A DNA stretch of 57,665 bases, from NCBI GenBank assembly GCA_035697485.1, contig DASSCU010000023.1, positions 1 to 57,665 of the forward strand. The letters are read 5' to 3'. This DNA comes from Actinomycetota bacterium. GTDB taxonomy: Bacteria > Actinomycetota > UBA4738 > HRBIN12. Below the pieces are notes generated by a model. It saw only the letters and a list, made by a program, of their open reading frames with translations, did no database searches and was not told the origin of the DNA. Below are positions 34,589-43,409 of the stretch, one piece after another; the first letter of the stretch is position 1, and each line of letters begins with the position of its first letter. Both the position numbers and the translations under genes were made by a program.

Positions 34589-34633
34589 GCCGAGGACACG
34601 ATGGCCGAGGACACGATGGCCGAGGACACGATG
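34589..34633 (+). repeat. Three perfect tandem copies of a 15-base unit
   Basis: GCCGAGGACACGATG repeats three times without a mismatch (34589-34603, 34604-34618, 34619-34633). Being 15 bases, it keeps frame and would read AEDTM three times if translated, offering three ATG starts. It lies just before the best start of the hydrolase gene (GTG 34649), so it may be leader sequence rather than coding. Confidence 0.8.
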
Positions 34634-34648
34634 CGTGAGGAGGAGACG

Positions 34649-35473
34649 GTGGGCAGGGTAGGTTCAGTGAGCTCGGTCGGACGCGACCTCTACCACGTCG
34701 AGGTAGGCGAGGGCGTCCCGATCCTCCTGATCCACCCTTCCGGCGCGACGGCCTCGACTTGGGGCTCGGCGGTCGACGAGCTCGGCCGGATCGGGCGAGT
34801 GATCACCTACGACCGCCGGGGGTATGCCCGGACCGGCGGCGAGCCGGTCCGCACGGTCTCAACGCACACGGCCGATGCCGCCGCGCTCCTGGAGCACCTG
34901 GGGACGGCGCCCGCCGTCGTGGTCGGCACGAGCTCCGGGGCGGTGATCGCGATCGACCTCGCGGTTCGCCGTCCGGACCTGGTCCAGGCGGTCATCGAAC
35001 ACGAAGGCCCATGGCGGTTCACCCGTCACCTCCCGACGGGTTCGCAGGTCAGGACGTTCGCCACGATGGGATCGTTCGCCCTGCGCGGCCAGCCGAGCGA
35101 CGCCGCCGAGGCGTTGTTGCGGTCCGCATACAGCTACCGCGAGGGCGGCAGCGCCTGGGACGCCTTCCCCGAGGAGTGGCGGCGGGCCGGCAGGGAGAAC
35201 GCGAAGGCAACGCTGTGGGACTTCCTCTCCACGATCGGCAACCATCCGACCGCGAAGGATCTCGGGACGATCAGGGTCCCCGTCGCATGCAGCTACGGCG
35301 CACGGAGTCCCGACTTCATGGCCCGCTGTACGCGGTCGTTCGCCGCTGCCATCCCCGGGGCGAGGATGCATCGGATCGAAGGGGCCGCCCACGCAGCCCC
35401 CTTCGATGCAACGGACAACTTCGTGCAGCTGATCAGCGACACCGCACGAAGGGAATCGAGCGTGCCGTCGTGA
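34649..35473 (+). CDS. Alpha/beta hydrolase
   Basis: 274 residues from GTG 34649, which has GGAGG five bases upstream; an open frame extends up to GTG 34562 through the 15-base repeats. Motifs: VPILLIHPSGATASTW as oxyanion-hole strand, RVITYDRRGYARTGG, nucleophile Ser in VVGTSSGAVIAID (GxSxG), and His in IEGAAHAAPFDA. Cytoplasmic esterase, lipase or similar. The stop overlaps the WS/DGAT start (GTGA), so the two enzymes are made together; it could release or process acyl groups used by that acyltransferase. Confidence 0.87.
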   Translation: MGRVGSVSSVGRDLYHVEVGEGVPILLIHPSGATASTWGSAVDELGRIGRVITYDRRGYARTGGEPVRTVSTHTADAAALLEHLGTAPAVVVGTSSGAVIAIDLAVRRPDLVQAVIEHEGPWRFTRHLPTGSQVRTFATMGSFALRGQPSDAAEALLRSAYSYREGGSAWDAFPEEWRRAGRENAKATLWDFLSTIGNHPTAKDLGTIRVPVACSYGARSPDFMARCTRSFAAAIPGARMHRIEGAAHAAPFDATDNFVQLISDTARRESSVPS

Positions 35474-36879
35474 CCGAAGCGCGCCTCCTGGACCGGTTGA
35501 CCGCGTCGGACCTGTTCCTGCTGATGTGGGACGACTACGGCTGGTCCACCGACATCGGCGGTCTGGCCATCCTCGACGGCAGCGGCCTGCTCGACCGCGA
35601 TGGCTGCGTTCGGATCGAGGACGTCCGCCGGTTGGTCGAGCCGAGATTGCAGCAGATCCCTCGGTTCCGGCAGCTGCTTCGCCGGCCCGGGTTGGGGCTG
35701 GGCTGGCCGCTGTGGACCGATGCTCCCTCCTTCGACATCGCCGACCACATCCGGGTGCGCGCCGTGAACGCGCCCGGTGACGAAGCTCAGCTGCTGCAAG
35801 CGTGTCAGGAACTGGCACGGCGGAAGCTTGATCCGGCCAGGCCCTTATGGGAACTGTGGGTGCTCCCCGGCTTGCAGGAGCGGCGGGTGGCTGTGTACTT
35901 CAGGCTGCATCACGCCTTCGCCGACGGCGCTGCGGCGCTGGCAGCCTTCGGGGCGCTCCTGGACATGACCCCTGACGCTCCGACACCTGTCGCACCCAAG
36001 CGGACGCCGACGCCGATCCCCACGGACTCCGAGCTGCTGCGCGACAACCTGCGACGCCGCGGGCAGGAACTCGGCCGCGGATGGACAGGACTCATCCATC
36101 CAAGCAGGACGATACGCAGCGCGCGGGAGGCCTGGCCGGCGTGGCGGGAGGTCCTCGCGGAGGAGCCCGCCCCACGGACGAGTCTCAACCGACCGGTCGG
36201 AACCGCGCGACGGCTGGCGCTGATCCGCAGTCGTCTCGACCTGGCCAAGCAGATCGCTCATGCACACAACGCCAAGGTCAACGACGTGGTACTGGCCGCG
36301 GTTGCCGGCGGCCTCCGCGAGCTGCTGGCGAGCCGCGGCGAGGATGTGGAGGGTCTGGTGCAGCGCGCGATGGTGACCATCTCCCTGCGCGACGAGCATC
36401 CTTGGGAGGCTCAAGGCAACAGGCCGGGGTGGATGATGGTTCCGCTCCCGCTCGGCGAGCCCGAACCTCTCCGGCGGCTGGAACTGATCACCGCCGAGAC
36501 GGCCACGCGCAAGAACGAAGCCCGCCCTGAGGCGGGCAGCGGGATCTTCAGGTTCGTCGCCGGGCAGCGCGTTTGGTACCGGCTGTTCCCGCGACAGCGG
36601 TCGGTGAATCTGGTCGTGACCAACGCCCCCGGCCCGTCGGTGCCGCTCTACCTCGCCGGCGCACGGCTGCTGGAGGTGTTCCCCATGATGCCGACGATGG
36701 GCAACCTGACGCTCGTCGTGGGCGTGCTGTCCTACGAGGACCAGCTGAACTTCACCGCGGCGGCCGACTATGACCGCTGCCCAGATGTGGAGGTGTTCGT
36801 CCAGGGCGTGCGCAGCGCTCTCGACGACCTTGCGCGATCGCTGGCTGTGCCTGCCTCTCGAGCAGGAGCCGAAACCTGA
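35470..36879 (+). CDS. Wax ester synthase/diacylglycerol acyltransferase (WS/DGAT) family
   Basis: 469 residues, the normal length. The catalytic HHxxxDG motif is His147-His148-Ala-Phe-Ala-Asp152-Gly in YFRLHHAFADGAAAL. ARRKLDPARPLWELWVLPG precedes it, and KVNDVVLAAVAGGLRELL, MVTISLRDEHPWEAQGN and NLVVTNAPGPSVPLYLAGA follow, all typical. It esterifies acyl-CoA to an alcohol or diacylglycerol, forming storage lipids at the membrane. GTG 35470 overlaps the stop of the hydrolase gene. Preferred acceptor unknown. Confidence 0.93.
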   Translation: MTEARLLDRLTASDLFLLMWDDYGWSTDIGGLAILDGSGLLDRDGCVRIEDVRRLVEPRLQQIPRFRQLLRRPGLGLGWPLWTDAPSFDIADHIRVRAVNAPGDEAQLLQACQELARRKLDPARPLWELWVLPGLQERRVAVYFRLHHAFADGAAALAAFGALLDMTPDAPTPVAPKRTPTPIPTDSELLRDNLRRRGQELGRGWTGLIHPSRTIRSAREAWPAWREVLAEEPAPRTSLNRPVGTARRLALIRSRLDLAKQIAHAHNAKVNDVVLAAVAGGLRELLASRGEDVEGLVQRAMVTISLRDEHPWEAQGNRPGWMMVPLPLGEPEPLRRLELITAETATRKNEARPEAGSGIFRFVAGQRVWYRLFPRQRSVNLVVTNAPGPSVPLYLAGARLLEVFPMMPTMGNLTLVVGVLSYEDQLNFTAAADYDRCPDVEVFVQGVRSALDDLARSLAVPASRAGAET

Positions 36880-36889
36880 GGAGGAACCC

Positions 36890-37513
36890 ATGTCGAGGAT
36901 GTTGACCGAGGATGTGCTCGTGATCTCGCAGAAAGCGAAGCTGATCGAGACGATGAACGAGTACGAGGTGTTCGACGGCGCCGGCGCCCCGATCGGCACG
37001 ATCCGCGAGCTCGAGCAATCCATGACGATGCGCGCGGTCAGGCTCTTCAGCGACATCGATCAGTTCCTGACGCACAAGCTCGGTGTGTTCGATGCCGACG
37101 GGCAGGCGGTCTGCACGCTGTTTCGGCCCGCGAAACTCATGAAGTCCACGATCACGATCGCCGACGCGGCGGGGTCCGAGCGCGGGGCGATCCTGCAGGA
37201 CAACGTGATGGGCAAGAAGCACTTCACGCTCATCGACGCGAGCGGCCAGAAGATCGGGTCCATCGACGCCGAGAACTGGCGTTCGTGGGACTTCGCGATC
37301 CACGACGCGGCCGGCGCCGAGGCCGGCCGGGTCACGAAGAAGTGGAACGGGGTCTTGAAGGAGGGCTACACGACCGCCGACACGTACGTCCTGGAGATCG
37401 AGAGCGAGGTGTCCGACGACCTTCGTTTGCTCATGGTGGCGTCCGCCGCTGGGCTGGACGTCGCGCTCAAACAGGACGACACGGGGGGTTGGGGGTTCGG
37501 CGGTATCGGGTGA
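36890..37513 (+). CDS. LURP-one-related/phospholipid-scramblase-like protein
   Basis: 207 residues of LOR/scramblase fold: LVISQKAKLIETMNEYEVF, GAPIGTIRELEQS, FTLIDASGQKIGSIDAEN, DFAIHDAAGAEAGRVTKKW and TADTYVLEIE. The sequential strands around a central helix match the tubby-like LURP-one family. The end AGLDVALKQDDTGGW is the usual C-terminal helix. Bacterial members have no proven role; lipid binding is suspected. It lies ten bases after WS/DGAT with GAGGAGG before ATG 36890, as last gene of the lipid module. Confidence 0.83.
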   Translation: MSRMLTEDVLVISQKAKLIETMNEYEVFDGAGAPIGTIRELEQSMTMRAVRLFSDIDQFLTHKLGVFDADGQAVCTLFRPAKLMKSTITIADAAGSERGAILQDNVMGKKHFTLIDASGQKIGSIDAENWRSWDFAIHDAAGAEAGRVTKKWNGVLKEGYTTADTYVLEIESEVSDDLRLLMVASAAGLDVALKQDDTGGWGFGGIG

Positions 37514-37596
37514 TCGAGTCCCATCAGCTCGGGACCTCGCCCACTCGGACACCCCAGCTCCAGTGAGTGGCGCCGCGCTCACGGTTCGCTTCGTGT

Positions 37597-39036
37597 CTAT
37601 GGGCTCGTCCAGGAGAACCGCGGTGGAGGTGGACGGCACCGCATCTTCGTCCGCGCTCGGAGCTCGTCGAGCTCTGCCCGGCGAGCCGGATCCGTCGCGA
37701 TGTTCCGCAACTGGTAGGGATCACGCCGAAGGTCGTACAGCTCCTCCTCCCCGGTGTCGTAGTGGACGAACAGCCGATCCACGGTCCGAAGCGCGCAGTA
37801 TGTCGGAGGGTCGGCATGGTGAGGACCGGTGCGGAACTGGAGGTGCTCGATCAAGAATTCGGTCCGGATGGCGGAAACATCGCCGCGCAGGAGCGGCACC
37901 AAGGAGCGGCCCTCGGCGCCGGGCGTCTCCATCCCCACTATCTCGCCGATCGTCGGCACGAGATCGATGTTGACCGCCAAAGCGTTGGTGGACGTGCCCC
38001 GCGTGAGGGGGTCGTAGCGGACAACCAAGGGGATCCGGATCGATTCCTCGTACGGCGTGAGCTTGTAACTCCACCGATGCTCGCCGACGGCCAGGCCGTT
38101 GTCACTCATGAACACGAGCAGGGTGTTGCGTAGGTTGCCACGATCACGCAGTGCGCGCACCGTGCGAACCACGAGGTCGTCGACGGCCTTCAGCGCCACG
38201 GCCTGCGCGTTCCACCTCTGCTCGGATCGACGATCCTGAGATCCGAGCGCCTGGATGTAGGCGGGCTTGTCGGACACGTCACGCTCGGCAACGTTCGGTC
38301 CGGGACTGAACGGGATCAAGGGCTCGGCCTCGGCGTACCGGGGCCCGGGCGTGTTCGGGTGATGAGGGGCCGCGGGCGCCAGGAACAGGAAGAGTGGATC
38401 GTCGGAGGGCATCTCGCGGATGAATCGCTCGGCGAGGCGGGCCAGCACATCCGTCGAGTAGTCGGCCGCCGCTGATCCGAATTCTCGACGCCGGCCGTTC
38501 ACGCTCATGTCGTAGTCGTAATAAGGGGATGGGCCGCGGAGGAACGCTACCCAGCGGTCCCACCCGGGCGGCACGTACCATGGCTTCGCGTAGCCGTTCA
38601 GGTACTTGCCTACGAAAGCCGTCCGGTAGCCGGCATCATCGAGCCACGTGGCGAGCGTGGACCGGTCATCGAAGGCCGCGGCTCCCCCGTCGGGGGGGAA
38701 GTTCGTGTACACGCCGGTCGTGTGCGAGTACGCGCCCGTGAGGATCGAAGCGCGCGAAGGGCAGCACAAGGGGTTGACGACGAACGCCTCACGGAACGTC
38801 ATGCCGTGTGCGCGCACCGTGCGCCGGAGTCCGGGCATCTCCCCGAGCGTGTCCCATCGTTGGTCGTCGGTAACGATCAGGACGATGTCGGGGCTCTGCG
38901 GTTCGGCCTCGCTGGGCTGGATGGTGGTTGTGGAGGCGGTGACGGGCACCTCGGTGCACGCCACCGAGGCGAGCCCCAGCGCAAGCCCCGCCGTTGCAGC
39001 CCACGATCTGCCGGTCTTCACTTCCTGCTTCTTCAT
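37597..39036 (-). CDS. Type I sulfatase, probable lipoprotein
   Basis: 479 residues. The N-terminal hydrophobic segment ends in LASVAC (Cys27), a plausible lipobox. Metal residues Asp57-Asp58 are in VLIVTDDQRWDTL. The formylglycine signature is C91-C92-P-S-R (PLCCPSRASILTG), with Cys91 to be oxidised. GYRTAFVGKYLNGY, PAAPHHPNTPGPRY and LLVFMSDNGLAVGEHRW complete the active site. It hydrolyses a sulfate or possibly phosphate ester outside the membrane. A formylglycine-generating enzyme is not in the window. It lies 40 bases downstream of the two large membrane-protein genes and reads in the same direction. Confidence 0.92.
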   Translation of the reverse strand: MKKQEVKTGRSWAATAGLALGLASVACTEVPVTASTTTIQPSEAEPQSPDIVLIVTDDQRWDTLGEMPGLRRTVRAHGMTFREAFVVNPLCCPSRASILTGAYSHTTGVYTNFPPDGGAAAFDDRSTLATWLDDAGYRTAFVGKYLNGYAKPWYVPPGWDRWVAFLRGPSPYYDYDMSVNGRRREFGSAAADYSTDVLARLAERFIREMPSDDPLFLFLAPAAPHHPNTPGPRYAEAEPLIPFSPGPNVAERDVSDKPAYIQALGSQDRRSEQRWNAQAVALKAVDDLVVRTVRALRDRGNLRNTLLVFMSDNGLAVGEHRWSYKLTPYEESIRIPLVVRYDPLTRGTSTNALAVNIDLVPTIGEIVGMETPGAEGRSLVPLLRGDVSAIRTEFLIEHLQFRTGPHHADPPTYCALRTVDRLFVHYDTGEEELYDLRRDPYQLRNIATDPARRAELDELRARTKMRCRPPPPRFSWTSP

Positions 39037-39076
39037 CCGTGAGCCAACGTTGGCACGAAGCCTCGGGCGCCGTCCA

Positions 39077-41089
39077 TCAACGTGCGTCCTCAGCCCTCGT
39101 CACGGGCTCCTCATCCCGACCTCGGCGGTCGATGAAGTGGCGGGCCGCCGCCGCGATGATTCCGACAACGGCGACCACGATGGCGAGCGTGGTCCCCCAT
39201 TCACCCGTCTGGAAACCCAGATGCTCCGCCGCGAGGCCCGAAAGGACGAGCACTGACACCCCCGTCGCGGGGGCCAGACAGGCTCGCGCGATCGGATCGC
39301 TCGGACCCGTGCCCCACGCCCAGCCGATCCCCACCACGCCGACTCCGACGAGCAGGAAGAGCGCAGTCCCGATGAGTGACATGAGCGTCGGGGCAATCGG
39401 GTCGGACGGCTGGACCAGTTCGGATCTCGGGGGTGGCCCGCGAACGATCGCGAGCCAATCCGTCACCCTCCAACTCGGATGGTCCTGGACGAGCCGGTCG
39501 AACGACACATGGAACGGTCGGAGCACGATCACGAGCGGATCGCTCGAGAGCAGGGGGCGGACCCGTTCCCACAGCTCGAGCGACGTCTCGTCGAACCCGG
39601 GTACGTCGGGACGGAGCGTCGGCCTTCCCTGCAGGAGGGCGGTGGGATCGCCGAGGTATGGCGTCACATCCAGGATGAGGTCGGGTTCGAGCTCCGCCCG
39701 CAAGCGCCGCAGCATCGGGACAGAGCCGAAGTCCGCACCTGAGGTGGCTTGGTCCCCAGCCGGCCCGTCCACCACCACGAGCGCAGGCCGGTCGGCCGCG
39801 CCGATGTAACGAGCCACGGCCTGTAACTGGGCGAGCCGCTCGTTCGAGGTCGGGGCAGGCCTCGACGTCCAGACCTCGTGGGTCTGCGCGACCGACAAGA
39901 CGACCAGGGCGAGGGCGAGCAGCCCGAGGACGGCGGCCGCGGCTCGAGCCAGGAGCACCGGCCCGGCGCGCCCTACCGACGAGCGCCCGACCCGGATGAC
40001 CCCCTCCATCAGAGCCACCCCGAGGATCGGGATCGCGAGCGCGAACGTCAGCGCACGCTGTACTGGCACGGTTCTGCCGGCCTCGAAGAGGATGACGGCG
40101 CCAGCCGGCAGCAGGGCCCACGGCGCCAGCAACCAGAGCGATAGTCGCGAGGCTCGCCTGGCGAGGAGCGCGATAACACCGCCGACAGCCGCCACGGCCG
40201 GCGCCGGAAACCGATAGAGCGGCCGCTGTCGTTCGAAATTGTCGACGAGGCTATCCCTCGTGATCCCGAGAGAGGCTCGGGGGGTTCCAGGCGTGCCGAG
40301 GAGCGCCGCCGCTCCCACGACGAAGCCAACCGCCGTCGTCCCGAGGGTTGTGACCACGGACAGACGCCGCCATGAGGCGCCCGCCCTCCGTTCCGCGACC
40401 GAGCTTGGGATCGCCCCGAGCGATACGAGGAGCAGCAGGCCCGAGAACACCGCAGCGAACTGCCAGTGAACGGCGAACGCGGCGCCGAGCAAGAACGTCG
40501 AAGCGAAGTGCACACGACGATCCCCGGCGGCCGCAACAACGCAGGCGGCCGCGGCGAGGAGCAGCGGCATGACGAGCAGCTGCTCGAGGTAGCCGTTGGC
40601 GGCCAAGGCGACCTGCACGGACGCACCCACCCCGGCCACGTACGCGGGCAGCGCCCAGATCCGCGCCCGCATCGCTGCCCGCGCGAATCCTGCCGCGGCG
40701 AGCCCCGTCACGGCGGCCATCACGGCGGGAAGCACATACACGAGCCTTCGTGGCTCGGCGATGCCTGTGGCTTTGGCGATCGCCCCGATCACCGGAAGCC
40801 CCGGCCGATCCGCGTTCGTGTTGAGGGCCTGCGTGCGCCCATCGAACGGAGGCAGCGCGTCGAGACCACCGTCGGCGACGATCTCGATGCGCCACTCATG
40901 CTGCGCCGTGTCGCTGCCGGCCGGTGCCACCTGGGCCGGATCCCGATATCGATCGAGGAACACCCAGCCGACGAGCCCGGCGGCAGCAGCCAGCGAGGTT
41001 GCAAGCGCGATGGAAGACGCGACGACGACAAGGACGTGCGGGACCTTCTTCGTCCGACCCGGAACCTGTGGGCCGGAGCGCTCGTGCAT
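39077..41089 (-). CDS. Multi-spanning membrane protein, GT-C-like (paralogue 1 of a tandem pair)
   Basis: 670 residues. One N-terminal helix (VVVASSIALATSLAAAAGLV) is followed by a loop with GSDTAQHEWRIEIVADGG, an acidic/His segment like the first loop of GT-C glycosyltransferases. About nine or ten helices follow, then a soluble domain with a Rossmann-like VVDGPAGDQATSGADFG segment and LVIVLRPFHVSFDRL. Three more helices close the protein. Length and layout match the next gene. A lipid-linked sugar transfer role is an inference from topology alone. ATG 41089 is chosen over an upstream in-frame start. Confidence 0.75.
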   Translation of the reverse strand: MHERSGPQVPGRTKKVPHVLVVVASSIALATSLAAAAGLVGWVFLDRYRDPAQVAPAGSDTAQHEWRIEIVADGGLDALPPFDGRTQALNTNADRPGLPVIGAIAKATGIAEPRRLVYVLPAVMAAVTGLAAAGFARAAMRARIWALPAYVAGVGASVQVALAANGYLEQLLVMPLLLAAAACVVAAAGDRRVHFASTFLLGAAFAVHWQFAAVFSGLLLLVSLGAIPSSVAERRAGASWRRLSVVTTLGTTAVGFVVGAAALLGTPGTPRASLGITRDSLVDNFERQRPLYRFPAPAVAAVGGVIALLARRASRLSLWLLAPWALLPAGAVILFEAGRTVPVQRALTFALAIPILGVALMEGVIRVGRSSVGRAGPVLLARAAAAVLGLLALALVVLSVAQTHEVWTSRPAPTSNERLAQLQAVARYIGAADRPALVVVDGPAGDQATSGADFGSVPMLRRLRAELEPDLILDVTPYLGDPTALLQGRPTLRPDVPGFDETSLELWERVRPLLSSDPLVIVLRPFHVSFDRLVQDHPSWRVTDWLAIVRGPPPRSELVQPSDPIAPTLMSLIGTALFLLVGVGVVGIGWAWGTGPSDPIARACLAPATGVSVLVLSGLAAEHLGFQTGEWGTTLAIVVAVVGIIAAAARHFIDRRGRDEEPVTRAEDAR

Positions 41090-41201
41090 AGCTCCGCAGT
41101 GTCGCAAATCATCAACCGACCGTCAGGCGGCCCCTCGCATCCGCCGCCACAGTCTCGTTCCTCCGGGCGGACCCTGACCGAGGGTCCAGCCCGACGTGGC
41201 G

Positions 41202-43217
41202 CTAGGCCCGCGGGCGGATGCGCGTGGCCGCCACCCAGCCGACCACTGCCACGATAAGGAGGGCCGAGAGGCCAACCCCTCCCCCCGGATCGGCCCCCGC
41301 GAGGGCGGCCGCGGTCCCGATCAGGACGACGACCACGATGCCGAAGGCCGGTGCGAGGGCAGCCTCGTCACCCATCGCCCTCTCTCCGCCTCGAGACGCG
41401 AGGTGCGAATACCCGCCGCCCACCACGCCGAGAAGGAGGATCGTGACGCTCGCGGCTGCCCAAGCGCTGATCGGCGACGCCGAGGCATACTCCGGCAACT
41501 CCTCCGGAGGAGGTGACGATCGCCCGGAGACGGCCAGGTCATCATCGACAAGCTCTGCACCCTCCGACAGAACCAGCTCCCACGATCGCTCATGCATGTA
41601 CATCCGCGGGAACACGATCACCGCCCCGTCGCGGATCGCCGCGGACACGTCTGGCCAGGTTCTTTCCGAAATGCCATTGAGGACTTGACCCAGTTCGTCG
41701 GCGCGGGGAGGAAGCCTCTTGGGTTCGCCAGCGAGGAGGCGCTCCGGGTCGCCCACGTACATGAACAGGTGGCTGGCCCGGGGACCGTCCAGGAAGGATC
41801 GGGCGATGTTGAGACGCACCTTCCAGAGCAAGGCCCCCTGGGCCTGCCACGGCTCGAACACCATCACTACGGGAACGTCCGCAGGATGCCCTCGTGCGAA
41901 GGCCGCGACTTGCCGCGCCGGCGGTGCGCGATCGCTCCAAGGATCGGAGGCGGCCGCCCGAAACCCGGCGAGCCCAAGTAGCCCGGCCACGAGGGCCGCC
42001 CCCAGACCGAGAAGCGCCGCTCCCCCGACCGCGACAGCCCGCACGCGCCCCAACCCGCGACCGGCCAACTCCGCGATCCTTACGGCCACCAATCCGGTCA
42101 CCGCCCCGAGTGGCACTGCCAACATCAGCGTCCGATGCCCCGGGAAGCCGGGTGCGACGAGCATGACGGCCACCCCTGCCAAGCATGCAACGACCCAAGC
42201 GAAGAGCAGGCGTTGTGCACTCGGGTCGCCGCGTCTCCACCCGCGCAGCGCCACGAGGAACAGTCCAGCGATGACCAGCGGCGCGACCGGGACTACCCAC
42301 TCCCATGTGTTCCCGAGTCGCCGAACGAAATACCCTTGCACCAGCTCGAGGTCGCCGAGCTCTCCGAGCGATCGGCGCATGATGGCGAACACGACGAGAA
42401 GAGTGCCGACGGTGCCCAGCGTGAGCGCCGCGAGCGCGAAGACCGGTCGGAGATCGAGCGGTCGGGCTCCCGCTCCACCGTGACGAGCCCTCCCGGTCAG
42501 CGAAGCGACGACGGACAGACCGAGCCACAACGCCACGATGGCGAACCAAGCCGGAAGGATCCCGGGATGTGCCAGTCCCGCAGCGAGGAACGCCGTGGCC
42601 GCGAGGGCATATGCAGCCCACGATGAGGTCCTGCTCCGGACAACGGCGGCCATCCCCGCGGAGAAACAGACGAGCGCGGTCAGATTGGCGATGTAGCCGG
42701 TGAGGCGGCTCGTCCCACCGAACGTGGCCGCCCCGATCGCGACCGGCAGCATCGCCCACACCGGCAGCGAGAGCGCCTGGCGCAGCAGCGTGGCGACCGC
42801 GAGACCAAGTACCGCGCAGAGCGCGATCGCGATCAACGTTGGTGCGAGATCCCCGGGCACCACGCCGGATCCCTGAAGGAGCGCGCCCATCGCCAAGGTC
42901 CCGGGGCGGGGATCGATGGACTCGAGAAGCCCGGCTCGCACGGCGCGGAACTGCCAGGCGTAGCTGAACTGGTCCGCTCCGATGATGTGCACTCGGCTCC
43001 CAAACGACCAGGCGTACAGGGCAACGATCACCGTGGCTGCGGCACCGCTGGCCACTATCCCCGCGACTCCATCGGAACTCCATCGTGCGACAGGCTCGGA
43101 TCCGGGCTCCATCAGGACCGCGCCGTCGGTGCTCCGTTGCTGCTCACCACGGGTTGCTGACGCCGGAGGTGTCGTGCGAGATGGACCTTCCCCACGCTGA
43201 GTGTCTCCGGCCCTCAT
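41202..43217 (-). CDS. Multi-spanning membrane protein, GT-C-like (paralogue 2 of a tandem pair)
   Basis: 671 residues with the same plan as paralogue 1: N-terminal helix (GIVASGAAATVIVALYAW), first loop IIGADQFSYAWQFRAVRAG, about ten helices, then a soluble domain (VVMVFEPWQAQGALLWKVR, GAVIVFPRMYMHERSWEL) and three C-terminal helices. ATG 43217 is preferred because a TAGACT element lies eight bases upstream, fitting a leaderless mRNA. It is divergent from the pyruvyl transferase operon. A glycosyltransferase role is inferred from layout only; it could also be a flippase or ligase. Confidence 0.75.
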   Translation of the reverse strand: MRAGDTQRGEGPSRTTPPASATRGEQQRSTDGAVLMEPGSEPVARWSSDGVAGIVASGAAATVIVALYAWSFGSRVHIIGADQFSYAWQFRAVRAGLLESIDPRPGTLAMGALLQGSGVVPGDLAPTLIAIALCAVLGLAVATLLRQALSLPVWAMLPVAIGAATFGGTSRLTGYIANLTALVCFSAGMAAVVRSRTSSWAAYALAATAFLAAGLAHPGILPAWFAIVALWLGLSVVASLTGRARHGGAGARPLDLRPVFALAALTLGTVGTLLVVFAIMRRSLGELGDLELVQGYFVRRLGNTWEWVVPVAPLVIAGLFLVALRGWRRGDPSAQRLLFAWVVACLAGVAVMLVAPGFPGHRTLMLAVPLGAVTGLVAVRIAELAGRGLGRVRAVAVGGAALLGLGAALVAGLLGLAGFRAAASDPWSDRAPPARQVAAFARGHPADVPVVMVFEPWQAQGALLWKVRLNIARSFLDGPRASHLFMYVGDPERLLAGEPKRLPPRADELGQVLNGISERTWPDVSAAIRDGAVIVFPRMYMHERSWELVLSEGAELVDDDLAVSGRSSPPPEELPEYASASPISAWAAASVTILLLGVVGGGYSHLASRGGERAMGDEAALAPAFGIVVVVLIGTAAALAGADPGGGVGLSALLIVAVVGWVAATRIRPRA

Positions 43218-43225
43218 GACCGGGG

Positions 43226-43231
43226 AGTCTA
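43226..43231 (-). promoter_or_regulatory. -10 element of a leaderless promoter for the GT-C-like pair
   Basis: On the minus strand TAGACT ends eight bases before ATG 43217, with no ribosome-binding site. The -35 region is not convincing. Confidence 0.4.
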
Positions 43232-43409
43232 GGTCTCGGTGATCGGAGTGGTGATGGGACCGGTGATCATGACCCTGTTCGCGATACACCTGTGTCCCTT
43301 CGCGCCGATCAGAGCGGCAGCCACACCGAGCCCGAGAGTCCCGGGTGGGCCGGGTCCCCCAGCACGCCACACGATACGGACATCTGCCACCGTGGCGAGG
43401 GAGGGAACG

